Below are positions 8,896 through 18,148 of a stretch of 38,519 nucleotides of DNA, one piece after another. Numbering within the stretch: the first letter of the stretch is position 1; every line of letters starts with the position of its first letter. This DNA is from an uncultured Bacilli bacterium. GTDB lineage: Bacteria; Bacillota_I; Bacilli_A; RF39; UBA660. The DNA lies in the NCBI GenBank assembly GCA_934167885.1, contig CAKPMB010000016.1:1-38519 (forward strand). Direction: 5' to 3'. A program made the position numbers and the translations under genes. The notes below the pieces were generated by a model. That model was not told the origin of the DNA, did not search any database, and saw only the letters and a program-made list of their open reading frames with translations.

Positions 8896-8904
8896 GGGGA
8901 ATTT

Positions 8905-11900
8905 ATGGATAATAAGTTATTAGAATTATTGAATGCAATATCTTTTCCAAATACAATGTATGATAATCTTCAAGAAGTCGTATTAACACGTGTCTGTGTT
9001 CATAAAAATACTATGAAAATAATCCTAAAAACGAATGATATCTTAGATTTAAATATATACTTAGAACTAAAAAAAGCAATGGATGCTTTTTTTAATGTGC
9101 CTTGTATGATTGAAGTTAAATCAGGGAAGGTTAATTATCAGAAGTTAGCTGACTATTATAATTATTTAATTGGAAAACTAAATGTTCAAGCTTTAAGTGG
9201 TCGTTTGAAAAAAATGTATGGTAGTTATTATATTGAACTTTTAAATGAAAGTGAACGAAGAAAATTTCAAGATGTTGTAGCCTTCATGAATGATGAATTA
9301 TCATTATTTGGCTTTAATAAACTTGAATTAATTGTAAATGATGCGGCACGAGAAGAGTTAGAGCGAGAAATTAACAATGATTTAAAGGTTATTATTAAAC
9401 AAACACCCCAAGAGTTACCACGTGAAAATACTTTTAATAATTATCAAAGACCTAAAAAAGTTCAAAATTCTTCAGATCCTCGTGCGATTTTAGGCGAATT
9501 AATTGAAGATGAACCTGTTAATATTCATGACATTGTTGGGGAAAATTCACAGGTAACGATAATTGGAGAAATTTTTGGCTGTGATGGTTTTGAATCTACT
9601 AAAAGTGATTTTAAGATAGTTACTTTAAAAGTTACCGATTATACTGATAGTATTTATGCTAAAGTTTTTACTAAAGATAAAGAAGAGTATGATAAATATT
9701 TAAAATTATTTAAAGATGGCACAACTTTTAAATTTAAAGGGTATACAAAGTATGATTCTTTTACTCAAGGAGCCTTAGTTTTTAATGTTCAAAGTATTAA
9801 TTTATATGATAAGAAGAAGGAAAAACGGATAGATGATGCTATTTGTAAAAGAGTTGAATTACATGCGCATACGATGATGAGCCAAATGGATGGTGTGACG
9901 GGTGTTGATTTATCTAAACATACCATTGAACTTGTTAGTGAAGCGATAAGAATGGGGCATAATGCTGTTGCTATAACAGACCATAATGGTTGTCAAGCAT
10001 TTCCTATTGCTTATAGCACGGTGACTAGTTATAACAAAGGACGTGATCCTAAGGATCATTTTAAGGTTTTATATGGCACGGAATTAATTTTAGTTGATGA
10101 TAACGTAGAGATTGTTAAACGAAGTAATGATTCGATTCTTTTGGATAATACTTATGTTGTTTTTGACCTTGAAACAACCGGTTTTAATGCTGCAAGTGGC
10201 GATAGTATTATTGAAATAGGCGCTGTTAAAATTTTAAATGGTGAGATTATTGAAAAATATGATCGCTTAATTAAACCACCACACCCTATTTCAGAGAGAA
10301 TAACGAACGTTACTAATATTACTAATGATATGGTTAAGGATTGTCCAAGTGAAGAAGAAACCATTAAAGATTTTATCGTGTGGTTTAAAGATTATCCAAT
10401 GGTTGCACATAATGCCAAATTCGATACTAGTTTTGTTGAAATGTGTTATAAGAAGTATAATTTGGGTGAATTTAAAAATACGGTTATTGATACTTTAGCC
10501 TTATCGCGTCTTCTTGATCAAGATCAGTCTCGTCATGGATTATCAGCGATTACTAAACGATATGGTGTTGAATTTGATGAAGATTCTCATCACCGCGCTG
10601 ATTATGATGCTCTAGGAACAGCTCTCGTTTTTCATAAAATGTTAAAAAAACTAGAGGGTCTTAGTATCTTTAAAATTAGTGATTTGGATAGTTTAGTTAA
10701 CAAAGATGATATTCATAAATTTGGGCGTAGTTATCATGTTAATATGTTAGTGCAAAATAAGAAGGGTTTAAAAAACTTATTTAAAATAATTTCTATTGCT
10801 AATACGAAACATTTTTATCGAGGAGCCAGAATATTACGTAGTGAACTTGAAGGATTACGAGATGGCATTTTAATTGGTAGTGGTTGTTATGAGAGTGAAA
10901 TTTTTATTGAAGCTCGTAGTAAAACAGATGAAGAATTACGTGAATTAATTGGTTTTTATGATTATGTTGAAGTGCAACCACCAGAGTGTTATGGTCATTT
11001 ATTACAACTTGGTGATTTTGCAAGTCGTGAAGAGTTGTTAGAAAATATTAAAAAGATTATTAAATTAACTAAGGAAGCTGGCAAAATAATTGTGGCAACT
11101 GGGGATGTTCATCATATGACAAGAGAGGATAAAATATACCGGGAGATTATTATTAATCAAAAAAATCCGGGTGGTGGTTTACATCCTCTTGCTAAGCGTG
11201 ATATTAAAGAAATCCCTAGTCAACATTTCCGCTTGACTAATGAGATGTTGGATGATTTTTCCTTCCTTGATGAGAAAACAAGACGAGAGATTGTTATTGA
11301 AAATACGCAAAAAATCGCTAATATGATTGATGACGTTGAAGTAATCATTGATACAGGTGGTATTCCTTTTTCACCACGCATTGAAAATTCACGCGAAGAT
11401 GTTTACAATATGGTTTTTGAAAAGGCCTATAGTATGTATGGTAATCCACTTCCACATTTGATTGAAGAGCGAATATCCCAAGAGTTTTATGGCGATAAAA
11501 TTTTATCCCTTGTTAAAGATAAAGTAATGGAAGAAAATCCTAATATTAAAGATGAAGAATATGAAAAAGTTTTCTACAATCGTTTAAATGAAATTATAAA
11601 AAAAGGTTATGATGAAGTTTATAGTTTAACCCGTGATAGTATTAAAAAGAATTTAGAAAAAGGTTTGGATGGCGAGGATCATGATAAGAATTTAAAAATT
11701 TTAAATGATGATAGTCTTCTTGATTTGGAGACCAAAAAAGCTCTTGGTGGTATTATTGGTGGTGGCTTTGATGTTATTTATTTAATTGCTCAAAAGTTAG
11801 TAAAACATTCTAATGATGAAGGTTATTTGGTTGGTTCCCGTGGATCGGTTGGTTCAAGTTTTGTTGCTACCATGATGGGTATAACGGAAGTTAATCCACT

Positions 11901-13536
11901 ACCAGCCCATTATTTGTGTAAGAGGTGTAAGTTAAGTATTTTTAAAAATGATAAAGGTGAGAATTTATCTAAGTATTATTCTGCTTCAGGTTATGATTTA
12001 CCTGATAAAATTTGTCCAAATTGTGGCAGTGAAATGTCTAAAGAAGGCCAAGATATGCCTTTTGCAACTTTCTTAGGTTTTAATGCGGACAAGGTTCCAG
12101 ATATTGACCTTAACTTCTCAGGTGATAATCAAGCTTCAGCCCATGCTTATACTAAAGTTATTTTTGGTGAAGATAATGTATATCGTGCAGGAACAATCGG
12201 AACGGTTGCCGAAAAAACGGCCTTTGGTTTTGTTAAAGGTTATTTTGAAAAAAAGGGTATTGAAAATGTTCATCCCGCTGAAATTGAACGTCTTGCCAAG
12301 GGATGCACGGGTGTTAAACGAACGACTGGTCAACATCCTGGTGGTATTGTTGTTATCCCTGGATATATGGATGTTTTTGATTTTACACCTTTCCAATTCC
12401 CGGCTGACGATAATACTTCGGCATGGCGCACAACGCACTTTGATTACCATGCTATCGATCAAGATGTTTTAAAACTTGATATTTTAGGACACGATGATCC
12501 AACGATTTTACGTATGCTACAGGATTTATCATCAATTGATGTTACAACACTTCCTTTAAATGATGAAAAAGTGTTAAGTCTTCCAACATCTACTAAAGCT
12601 TTAGGCGTAACAAGTGAACAAATAAGATGTGAGACAGGAACTCTTGGCCTTCCTGAAATGGGAACTAACTTTGTTATAAACATGTTAGTAAAGGCTAAGC
12701 CTAAAACTTTTGGAGACTTAGTTAAAATATCAGGCTTATCACATGGAACGGATGTTTGGAATGGTAATGCTGAAAGTTTGATTGATAACAAAATTTGCGA
12801 GTTTAGTGAAGTAATTGGATGTCGTGATGATATTATGGTATATTTATCTAACCATGGTTTAAAGGCTAAAGATGCTTTTAAAATTATGGAGTTTGTTCGT
12901 AAAGGAAAAGCCAAAAAAGATCCTGCCGGTTGGCAAGTATGGAAAACTAAAATGCAAGAAGCAGGTATTGTTGATTGGTATATTAATTCATGTGAAAAAA
13001 TTCAATACATGTTCCCTAAAGCACATGCTTGTGCTTATGTTATGAGCGCTATTCGTATCGCTTGGTTTAAGGTTTATCAACCTCTTAATTATTATGCTAC
13101 ATATTTTTCAATAAGGACTTTTGATTTTGATATCGATGCCATGGTTAAAGGATATGATGCTATTTACAAACGATTAGTTGATCTTGAAAATAAAGGTTTT
13201 GAAGCTTCTAATAAAGAATCAAATATTTTAGAAACACTAAAAATTGCCCTTGAAGCTTCAGCTCGTGGTGTCAAATTTGGACAAATATCTTTAGATAAAA
13301 GTGATTCTAAAAAATTTATTATTGAAGGCGATACTTTGATTCCACCATTTAGAGCCCTTGATGGTTTAGGTGATACAGTTGCCAGTGCTATTATTGAGGA
13401 GCGTTCTAAACGTTACTTCTTAAGTATTGAAGATTTGCAAAAACGTGCTAAAGTCAGTCAAACATTAATTGATAAGATGCGCGATATGCATATTTTAGAT
13501 GATTTACCAGAATCAAGTCAATTATCATTGTTTTAA
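8905..13536 (+). CDS. polC: DNA polymerase III PolC-type alpha subunit
   Basis: The replicative DNA polymerase of low-GC Gram-positives, with built-in 3'-5' proofreading. Domains in order: an N-terminal domain of ~200 residues; an OB fold (about 215-300, from VTIIGEIFG); a PHP domain with HAH at 320-322; an inserted DnaQ-type exonuclease starting at FDLETTG, with D421 and E423 as metal ligands, and ending near HHRADYDA; the second half of PHP; a zinc finger (C1005, C1008, C1037, C1040); and the C-family polymerase core with the catalytic PDIDLNFSG (D1066, D1068), followed by the fingers and a helix-hairpin-helix near the C-terminus. At 1543 aa it is about 80-100 residues longer than typical PolC; the extra length appears spread out. 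GGGGGAA precedes ATG 8905. It is probably co-transcribed with the gene at 8047. Confidence 0.98.
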   Translation: MDNKLLELLNAISFPNTMYDNLQEVVLTRVCVHKNTMKIILKTNDILDLNIYLELKKAMDAFFNVPCMIEVKSGKVNYQKLADYYNYLIGKLNVQALSGRLKKMYGSYYIELLNESERRKFQDVVAFMNDELSLFGFNKLELIVNDAAREELEREINNDLKVIIKQTPQELPRENTFNNYQRPKKVQNSSDPRAILGELIEDEPVNIHDIVGENSQVTIIGEIFGCDGFESTKSDFKIVTLKVTDYTDSIYAKVFTKDKEEYDKYLKLFKDGTTFKFKGYTKYDSFTQGALVFNVQSINLYDKKKEKRIDDAICKRVELHAHTMMSQMDGVTGVDLSKHTIELVSEAIRMGHNAVAITDHNGCQAFPIAYSTVTSYNKGRDPKDHFKVLYGTELILVDDNVEIVKRSNDSILLDNTYVVFDLETTGFNAASGDSIIEIGAVKILNGEIIEKYDRLIKPPHPISERITNVTNITNDMVKDCPSEEETIKDFIVWFKDYPMVAHNAKFDTSFVEMCYKKYNLGEFKNTVIDTLALSRLLDQDQSRHGLSAITKRYGVEFDEDSHHRADYDALGTALVFHKMLKKLEGLSIFKISDLDSLVNKDDIHKFGRSYHVNMLVQNKKGLKNLFKIISIANTKHFYRGARILRSELEGLRDGILIGSGCYESEIFIEARSKTDEELRELIGFYDYVEVQPPECYGHLLQLGDFASREELLENIKKIIKLTKEAGKIIVATGDVHHMTREDKIYREIIINQKNPGGGLHPLAKRDIKEIPSQHFRLTNEMLDDFSFLDEKTRREIVIENTQKIANMIDDVEVIIDTGGIPFSPRIENSREDVYNMVFEKAYSMYGNPLPHLIEERISQEFYGDKILSLVKDKVMEENPNIKDEEYEKVFYNRLNEIIKKGYDEVYSLTRDSIKKNLEKGLDGEDHDKNLKILNDDSLLDLETKKALGGIIGGGFDVIYLIAQKLVKHSNDEGYLVGSRGSVGSSFVATMMGITEVNPLPAHYLCKRCKLSIFKNDKGENLSKYYSASGYDLPDKICPNCGSEMSKEGQDMPFATFLGFNADKVPDIDLNFSGDNQASAHAYTKVIFGEDNVYRAGTIGTVAEKTAFGFVKGYFEKKGIENVHPAEIERLAKGCTGVKRTTGQHPGGIVVIPGYMDVFDFTPFQFPADDNTSAWRTTHFDYHAIDQDVLKLDILGHDDPTILRMLQDLSSIDVTTLPLNDEKVLSLPTSTKALGVTSEQIRCETGTLGLPEMGTNFVINMLVKAKPKTFGDLVKISGLSHGTDVWNGNAESLIDNKICEFSEVIGCRDDIMVYLSNHGLKAKDAFKIMEFVRKGKAKKDPAGWQVWKTKMQEAGIVDWYINSCEKIQYMFPKAHACAYVMSAIRIAWFKVYQPLNYYATYFSIRTFDFDIDAMVKGYDAIYKRLVDLENKGFEASNKESNILETLKIALEASARGVKFGQISLDKSDSKKFIIEGDTLIPPFRALDGLGDTVASAIIEERSKRYFLSIEDLQKRAKVSQTLIDKMRDMHILDDLPESSQLSLF

Positions 13537-13584
13537 CTAAGTATAATTTAAAAATTAAGTTTTTGATTATACTTAGTTTTTTTG
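13535..13584 (+). terminator. polC terminator overlapping its stop codon
   Basis: A perfect 13-bp stem: 13535-13547 (starting AACTAAGTATAAT) with 13566-13578, followed by a T-run to about 13583. The left arm includes the last two bases of the polC stop codon. Confidence 0.9.
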
Positions 13585-13609
13585 ATTTATAAATAAAAAT
13601 AAAAAAAAC

Positions 13610-13638
13610 TTTAAAATATTAAAGTGATATGCTAAAAT
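13610..13638 (+). promoter_or_regulatory. Possible extended -10 promoter before the 13672 gene
   Basis: TAAAAT at 13633-13638, preceded by TGC (extended -10) and, 17 bases upstream, TTTAAA at 13610-13615. AGGAG lies at 13656-13660, 11 bases before the ATG, a rather long spacing. Confidence 0.4.
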
Positions 13639-13671
13639 ATATTTAGATAGATTATAGGAGATAAGATAAGT

Positions 13672-14484
13672 ATGGAGAATAAAATAGATGAGCCAACTTT
13701 AAAAAAGAAGAGTTTGGTTGATAAGATTATACATAATCAATTTATTGTAACAATTTTTACATGTTTTATGGTCTTTATAGTTATTGTAGGTTCTAGTTAT
13801 GCAATATTTAGTAGTAAAGGTGAAACTGGTCTTGAAGATGTTGTCATTAAAACAGGTAATTTACAAGTGGTTTTATCTAGTTCGGATGATATGTTAAAAT
13901 TAGATTATGATACGCTTGGTGTTTCCGATATTATGGGCATGGAAGGGCATGAATATACGTTTACTGTTAAAAATACATCTAAAAATGATATTGGCTATTA
14001 TGAAATAAAAATTGTTGACAAGGAATATGAAATAAGCACACTTCCGCATAAGGCTATAAAATATGTCATTAATCATAATGATAATGGTTATAGTGAACCC
14101 GTTAACCTTGAAGATACCTCAAGTTATATTTATTATGGTGGTCCACTAAAAAGTGGCGAAACTGATAATTTTAAACTTAAATTATGGGTAAGTGATGAAG
14201 ATAGAGAAATTGTGCGTGATAAAGTTTTAAATGCTTCCATGGAAATAACTTTATATCAAGAATTAACAACAAGAAATTATATTATTTATGATTTAAATGG
14301 TGCAAATGGATATATTCCAAGAACAAACATTTTAAAAGGAGTAGTAACTAATTTTATTCCAACTTATAAAGGTAAGAAATTCTTAGGATGGAGTAAGGAT
14401 AAGAATAGTGACACTGTTGATTATTATAGTGGTTCTAAATATGATTTAGAAAGTGGAACTACGCTATACGCTGTATGGCAGTAG
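13672..14484 (+). CDS. Membrane-anchored surface protein with C-terminal InlB-type (Listeria-Bacteroides) repeat
   Basis: A cytoplasmic N-terminus of ~25 residues, one membrane helix (about 26-46) ending in VGSSYAIF, an extracellular beta-rich domain (about 50-205) and a C-terminal repeat of the Listeria-Bacteroides/InlB B-repeat type: YDLNGANGYIP, then GKKFLGWSKDK, ending in LYAVWQ, the family's hallmark. The helix end (G-S-S-Y-A-x-F) and the following domain with KNTSKNDIGYYEIKI and LKLWVSDE resemble the N-terminal part of the tandem paralogues at 22226 and 24979 (GGSYAFY, KNTSDKDIYYGITL, LRFWVDEE), so the three probably share a TasA/camelysin-like extracellular domain. The relation to TasA is inference. 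It is a single gene with its own promoter; it ends facing the transglutaminase gene. Confidence 0.75.
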   Translation: MENKIDEPTLKKKSLVDKIIHNQFIVTIFTCFMVFIVIVGSSYAIFSSKGETGLEDVVIKTGNLQVVLSSSDDMLKLDYDTLGVSDIMGMEGHEYTFTVKNTSKNDIGYYEIKIVDKEYEISTLPHKAIKYVINHNDNGYSEPVNLEDTSSYIYYGGPLKSGETDNFKLKLWVSDEDREIVRDKVLNASMEITLYQELTTRNYIIYDLNGANGYIPRTNILKGVVTNFIPTYKGKKFLGWSKDKNSDTVDYYSGSKYDLESGTTLYAVWQ

Positions 14485-14498
14485 TTTTTTTATAAAAA

Positions 14499-14526
14499 AA
14501 AGAAGAATAATCAATTAATCTTCTTT
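14499..14526 (-). terminator. Terminator of the transglutaminase-like gene
   Basis: On the minus strand AAAGAAGATTAAT (14514-14526) pairs with the complement of 14499-14511 with about one mismatch and is followed by a T-rich run (14491-14500 read in reverse). Its first arm overlaps the stop codon at 14525-14527. It may also slow transcription coming from the plus-strand gene. Confidence 0.65.
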
Positions 14527-15421
14527 ACTTATAAATGGCCTCATTATAATAATGTTCGGTGGAATCTAATTTTTTTAGGGTATTAGAATCTATTAGGAAA
14601 TAAGTATGTTCTAATAAATCACCACTATCACTTATAGGATCATCCCAGGTAAGATCTAAATGCCACCAATTATCATCTAAATTAACATAATTCCATACAT
14701 GGTTTTCACTAGCAATTTTAATGCTTTTAATATTAAACTTTTCTAAAAACAACATCATAGTATCACTATATCCACTACATACACCGTAATTCTCTGTTAA
14801 GACACCATAAGCATTATCAGATGAATATTTTGAAATCTTATCATCAGTTCTTGCTTTATCATATTTGGTATTGTTAATAATATAGTCATGTATTTTTCTT
14901 ATTTTGGTTTTATTATCCATATCAGTAGTAATTTTTTTATCAATAATTTTATCGATTTCATAATCTATTAAATAAATCATCTTTTCACTATAAATTTTAT
15001 CAACTGAAACTTTAACTTCACCAATAGAACTTATTTGTGTTTTAATAGATTTAAAACTATTATATGGATGAACAAAATTATTAATAGTTGACAATATATT
15101 TTGATTATTAGCGATATCATTAACATCATTTTGACAATTAATATATTTATCATCACAATAAAAAGTAAATTCACGCATACCACTATTAATAATTGTATAA
15201 TATATATTTAAAACATCTTGTCTACTTTGAGGGATAAAATTGTTAGTATTTTGAACATAGTCAAAATTATAATCACGATAATACTCATTAGTTTTAAGAT
15301 GAGAAACTTTCTCTTCTAAAGGAATAAAATTATCATAGTAAAAATCATATATGCTAACACGATTTGAATAAATAACCCCTAATAAACTTCCTAAAACTAA
15401 GACTAATCCAAACTTTTTCAC
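14525..15421 (-). CDS. Transglutaminase-like (papain-fold) surface protein
   Basis: A transglutaminase-like superfamily protein. Such domains act as cysteine proteases, amidases or transglutaminases; the substrate is unknown here. The N-terminus (about residues 4-18, GLVLVLGSLLGVIYS) is a signal peptide or anchor, so the enzyme probably works outside the cell. The catalytic triad is visible: C215 in YGVCSGYSDTMML, H241 in ENHVWNYV and D256 in WWHLDLTWDDP, in the order and spacing of the family. The first ~160 residues have no recognisable domain. The start is well supported: a GAGGC/GGTGAG-like site lies before ATG 15421 on the minus strand. It follows rpsT on the same strand, but a terminator separates them. 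Confidence 0.85.
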   Translation of the reverse strand: MKKFGLVLVLGSLLGVIYSNRVSIYDFYYDNFIPLEEKVSHLKTNEYYRDYNFDYVQNTNNFIPQSRQDVLNIYYTIINSGMREFTFYCDDKYINCQNDVNDIANNQNILSTINNFVHPYNSFKSIKTQISSIGEVKVSVDKIYSEKMIYLIDYEIDKIIDKKITTDMDNKTKIRKIHDYIINNTKYDKARTDDKISKYSSDNAYGVLTENYGVCSGYSDTMMLFLEKFNIKSIKIASENHVWNYVNLDDNWWHLDLTWDDPISDSGDLLEHTYFLIDSNTLKKLDSTEHYYNEAIYK

Positions 15422-15466
15422 ATAGCCTCACCAATTATATTGTATCATAAAAAGTTTAAATTAAAA

Positions 15467-15494
15467 TAAAAAAATTGATAAATTACCTTATCAA
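15467..15494 (-). terminator. rpsT terminator
   Basis: On the minus strand TTGATAA (15488-15494 region), a loop of six bases and TTATCAA (15475-15481) are followed by seven T (15468-15474). Confidence 0.85.
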
Positions 15495-15497
15495 TTA

Positions 15498-15764
15498 TTA
15501 TTTACTAATACTATTTACAAGTTTTGTTAATCTTGATTTTTTACGAGCAGCATTGTTCTTATGAACTAATCCGATATTTTGTGCTTTATCAATATTTCTT
15601 AAAGTAGTATTTAATAATTCAGCACTTTTTTCTTTATCACCGTCTTTAACAGTCTTTTCTAGTTTTTTAATAGAATTTTTCATTCTTGAATCTACTAAAA
15701 CATTTTCATCATTTTTTCTCTTACTAGTTAAAACTCTTTTTTTAGCACTCTTAATATTTGGCAT
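15498..15764 (-). CDS. rpsT: 30S ribosomal protein S20
   Basis: Ribosomal protein S20 binds 16S rRNA and helps assemble the small subunit. The 88-aa product begins MPNIKSAKKRV, the signature S20 N-terminus, and is highly basic and helical with the conserved NAARKKSRL near the C-terminus (about residues 72-80). The start is ATG 15764, six to eight bases after GAGGTG; the GTG inside that site (15773) opens a frame three codons longer but is part of the ribosome binding site. It is divergent from gpr, as in Bacillus, where the order holA-rpsT-gpr-spoIIP is conserved. It has its own promoter and terminator. Confidence 0.97.
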   Translation of the reverse strand: MPNIKSAKKRVLTSKRKNDENVLVDSRMKNSIKKLEKTVKDGDKEKSAELLNTTLRNIDKAQNIGLVHKNNAARKKSRLTKLVNSISK

Positions 15765-15794
15765 AATTTTCACCTCGCTTCACAAACAACATAT

Positions 15795-15824
15795 ATGATA
15801 TCAAATTTTATAAATAAAAGTCAA
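15795..15824 (-). promoter_or_regulatory. rpsT promoter
   Basis: On the minus strand TTGACT (15819-15824), an 18-base spacer and TATCAT (15795-15800), about 30 bases before the rpsT start. It lies in the 91-base gap shared with the divergent gpr. Confidence 0.75.
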
Positions 15825-15855
15825 CATTTTTGGCAAAATAATTGTAGGTGATATA

Positions 15856-16830
15856 ATGCATACAATTGATTTGGGCAACTTTTCTTTAAGGACAGATTTA
15901 TATATTGAAAAAAAAATTGATAAAAGTCATTTAACTGAAGATAAATATGGTGATATTTTAGTATCTTCTATAAAAGAAGATGATTATTTACATATAACTA
16001 TTTCCTTTAATGATGTTACTGATAGCACTAATTATGATAAGGTTTTAGGTATTTTTACTAAAGAATTTAAAAGGTTGTTAAAGTGTGAAATCATTGATGA
16101 TAAAATGCAAGTTTTGGTTATTGGTCTTGGTAATGAACGATCAACTCCTGATGCCCTAGGATGCGAGACTGCATCTAAAATTATTGTTACAAGACATTTA
16201 TATTTATTAGGCGATGTTGATGAGAAATATCGCAATGTTTCATCATATGCTCCAGGTGTTATGGGAAATAGTGGGATTGAAACTTTTGATATTATTAAAG
16301 GGATTGTTAATGCTATTAAACCAGACTTAGTAATTTTAATCGATGCTCTTTGTTCATCTTCAATTAAGCGAATTAATAAAACTATTCAACTAACTAATAG
16401 AGGCATTATGCCAGGTAGTGGTATTGGTAATAATCAAAAAGAACTATCCAAAAAGAGTTTAGGGATTCCCATAATTGCGATTGGTGTACCGACTGTCGTT
16501 TCAAGTGTTGTTATCGTGCATGATACCCTTAATTTTTTAATGAAAAAAATCAGTTATTTAAAAAATAATTCTAAAGTGACTGATAAATTAAAACCTATTA
16601 ATAAACTTAATTATTTTGATAATGATTATGAATTAACCGATGAAGAAAAAAAGTCTTTGTTAGGTCTTTTTGGATTATTAGATGAACATGATAAAAAAAG
16701 CTTAATTCAAGAAGTATTGATGCCACTGGATGCTAATATGATTGTTACAGTTAAAGAAATAGATTTTATTATTAAGAAACTTAGTAGTTTATTAGCAGAT
16801 GGTATAAATAAAGGTTTGCATAATATCTAA
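15856..16830 (+). CDS. gpr: Spore germination protease GPR (peptidase A25)
   Basis: GPR degrades the small acid-soluble DNA-protecting proteins when a spore germinates; it is made as a zymogen in the forespore and processes itself. The 324-aa product carries the family signatures: NFSLRTDLY at 8-16 (region of autoprocessing in the Bacillus zymogen), VIGLGNERSTPDALG at 88-102 with D99, and DALCSSSIKRINKTIQ at 163-178 with D163, followed by PGSGIGN. D99 and D163 correspond by motif to the two active-site Asp residues of the B. megaterium enzyme. It is somewhat shorter than the ~370-aa Bacillus protein. AGGTGAT precedes ATG 15856. I could not identify a clear sigma-G promoter. With gerA nearby, it is good evidence that the organism makes endospores. 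Confidence 0.95.
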   Translation: MHTIDLGNFSLRTDLYIEKKIDKSHLTEDKYGDILVSSIKEDDYLHITISFNDVTDSTNYDKVLGIFTKEFKRLLKCEIIDDKMQVLVIGLGNERSTPDALGCETASKIIVTRHLYLLGDVDEKYRNVSSYAPGVMGNSGIETFDIIKGIVNAIKPDLVILIDALCSSSIKRINKTIQLTNRGIMPGSGIGNNQKELSKKSLGIPIIAIGVPTVVSSVVIVHDTLNFLMKKISYLKNNSKVTDKLKPINKLNYFDNDYELTDEEKKSLLGLFGLLDEHDKKSLIQEVLMPLDANMIVTVKEIDFIIKKLSSLLADGINKGLHNI

Positions 16831-16884
16831 AAAACAAGACTTGATTTTTCTTAATTATATGTTAACATTATAATAGAGGTGTGC

Positions 16885-17361
16885 ATGAAAAAGGTTTTAT
16901 GTTATGTTTCATTGTTCTTTTTAGTTATGATAATATTTACACCACCACTTTTAAGATTATTTTATAAAGATAAAGAAGAATTACCCCTTTCCACTGATAA
17001 ATATGCTATGTTATCGTGTGCAAAGGATGATTATGCTATAACATCGTCATATAAGAATAATCAAGTTTTAAATATTAAATTTAGACTATTAGATGGTGAT
17101 GAAACTCTAGATAAAATGACTAGTGATAATGAAATTGAATATACATTATACAATGGGTTAAAAAATTCGCCTAATTCCAAAATGGAAGAAGGTAGTATGG
17201 ATAAGGATGGATCAAGTGTTAAGACGCTTAGTTGGACTTTAGTATTTAGTAAGGCTAATCAAAATACTCTTGATAATTTAGAAACTGCTCGTTTTGATTT
17301 AACAAATCAAAAGACATATTATGAAACCGCTGGTTATATTTGTAATATTATTGAAAGCTAA
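16885..17361 (+). CDS. Unknown 158-aa membrane-anchored or secreted protein after gpr
   Basis: An N-terminal hydrophobic helix (about 3-22) is followed by a short basic stretch and an extracytoplasmic domain of ~130 residues with two Cys (C44 and C154). I do not recognise it. ATG 16885 follows AGAGGTG; the GTG inside this site (16879) is rejected as the start. A TATAAT-like box (ACATTATAATAG) lies within 25 bases upstream, so it may have its own promoter, although it is only 54 bases after gpr. In Bacillus this position holds spoIIP; this protein is much too short to be SpoIIP and shows none of its amidase motifs. Confidence 0.7.
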   Translation: MKKVLCYVSLFFLVMIIFTPPLLRLFYKDKEELPLSTDKYAMLSCAKDDYAITSSYKNNQVLNIKFRLLDGDETLDKMTSDNEIEYTLYNGLKNSPNSKMEEGSMDKDGSSVKTLSWTLVFSKANQNTLDNLETARFDLTNQKTYYETAGYICNIIES

Positions 17362-17378
17362 ATTAAGCTTTCTTTTTT
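17353..17378 (+). terminator. Terminator after the 16885 gene
   Basis: GAAAGCT (17353-17359) pairs with AGCTTTC (17366-17372), followed by TTTTTT. It overlaps the plus-strand stop codon, and the convergent gerAB gene ends within it (17363). Confidence 0.8.
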
Positions 17379-18148
17379 ATTAACTTAGCAAGAATTGTTT
17401 TAATAGTTAATATTAATAAACTAAGAATAATAAAATAATCAAAAAGATATTGAAGCGCTAAGACATTTTCAAGTCTATCAAGAAAGTTAAAGAAAGATAT
17501 ACGTTTAAACATTGAGACATATGGATATTTAAAAACATTAATTAAAGTATTACTTAGAGTAAGAATCATTAATACTTTAATAAGAATAATATTAGTAAAG
17601 GATATGGTTACATCCAATAGATTCATTTTATAGTCGTTTAAATAATTAATTGAAATAAATAAAATAATCATCGTAATAGCGTATTTTATAGCATTATTTA
17701 TATTTAAATCAGGTAGTGTTAAATTATGAATATTTATATAAGGAATTAAAAGAATAAGTGATATTACACCAAAAAATAAGATAATATAAAAGGATAATTC
17801 TAAAGTTTTAATAAAAGTATGATAGCCTTTATAACAAATATATAAGCAAAGTATTAAAAAGGATATTGTAATAGGTAAGATGAGTGAATGTTTTAAAAGA
17901 TTATCTCTAATAAAAAAGGAAATATCACTCAGTAAAAACATAATAGTTAAAGTATTAATAAATAATATTGCTATTTGCCATATTTTAAAATGTTTAATAT
18001 TTATTTTTTGGTATATTAAAATAAATATTAAACTGCTTACTTCACCTATTAAAAGATCAAAAATAGATATTTTACTAAATAATAAAAGGAATATTCCTCT
18101 AATAACTATAATATTTAAAAGAGTATTTTCAATTTTTTTCTTTGTCAT
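17363..18148 (-). CDS. GerAB-like spore germination permease (shortened)
   Basis: A member of the GerA B-subunit family (amino acid/polyamine/organocation permease superfamily), the inner-membrane channel and ligand-binding part of the germinant receptor of dormant spores. The 261-aa product has about eight hydrophobic segments; the conserved segment near the C-terminus, YPYVSMFKRISFFNFLDRL followed by ENVLALQYLFDYF, matches the family pattern of a Pro-containing loop then RLE/RLD. The usual length is ~365 aa, so roughly 100 residues are missing, mostly from the first helices. ATG 18148 is chosen because AGGTG lies six bases before it; it overlaps the end of the gerAC-like gene by 20 bases. 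Last gene of the gerAA-AC-AB operon. Confidence 0.85.
   Translation of the reverse strand: MTKKKIENTLLNIIVIRGIFLLLFSKISIFDLLIGEVSSLIFILIYQKINIKHFKIWQIAILFINTLTIMFLLSDISFFIRDNLLKHSLILPITISFLILCLYICYKGYHTFIKTLELSFYIILFFGVISLILLIPYINIHNLTLPDLNINNAIKYAITMIILFISINYLNDYKMNLLDVTISFTNIILIKVLMILTLSNTLINVFKYPYVSMFKRISFFNFLDRLENVLALQYLFDYFIILSLLILTIKTILAKLIKKKA

Noticed and set aside
12083..12472. Long plus- and minus-strand ORFs inside polC (also 12136-12462, 12459-12914)
   Set aside because: They are overlapping shadows within a strongly conserved polC domain, without ribosome binding sites or recognisable products.
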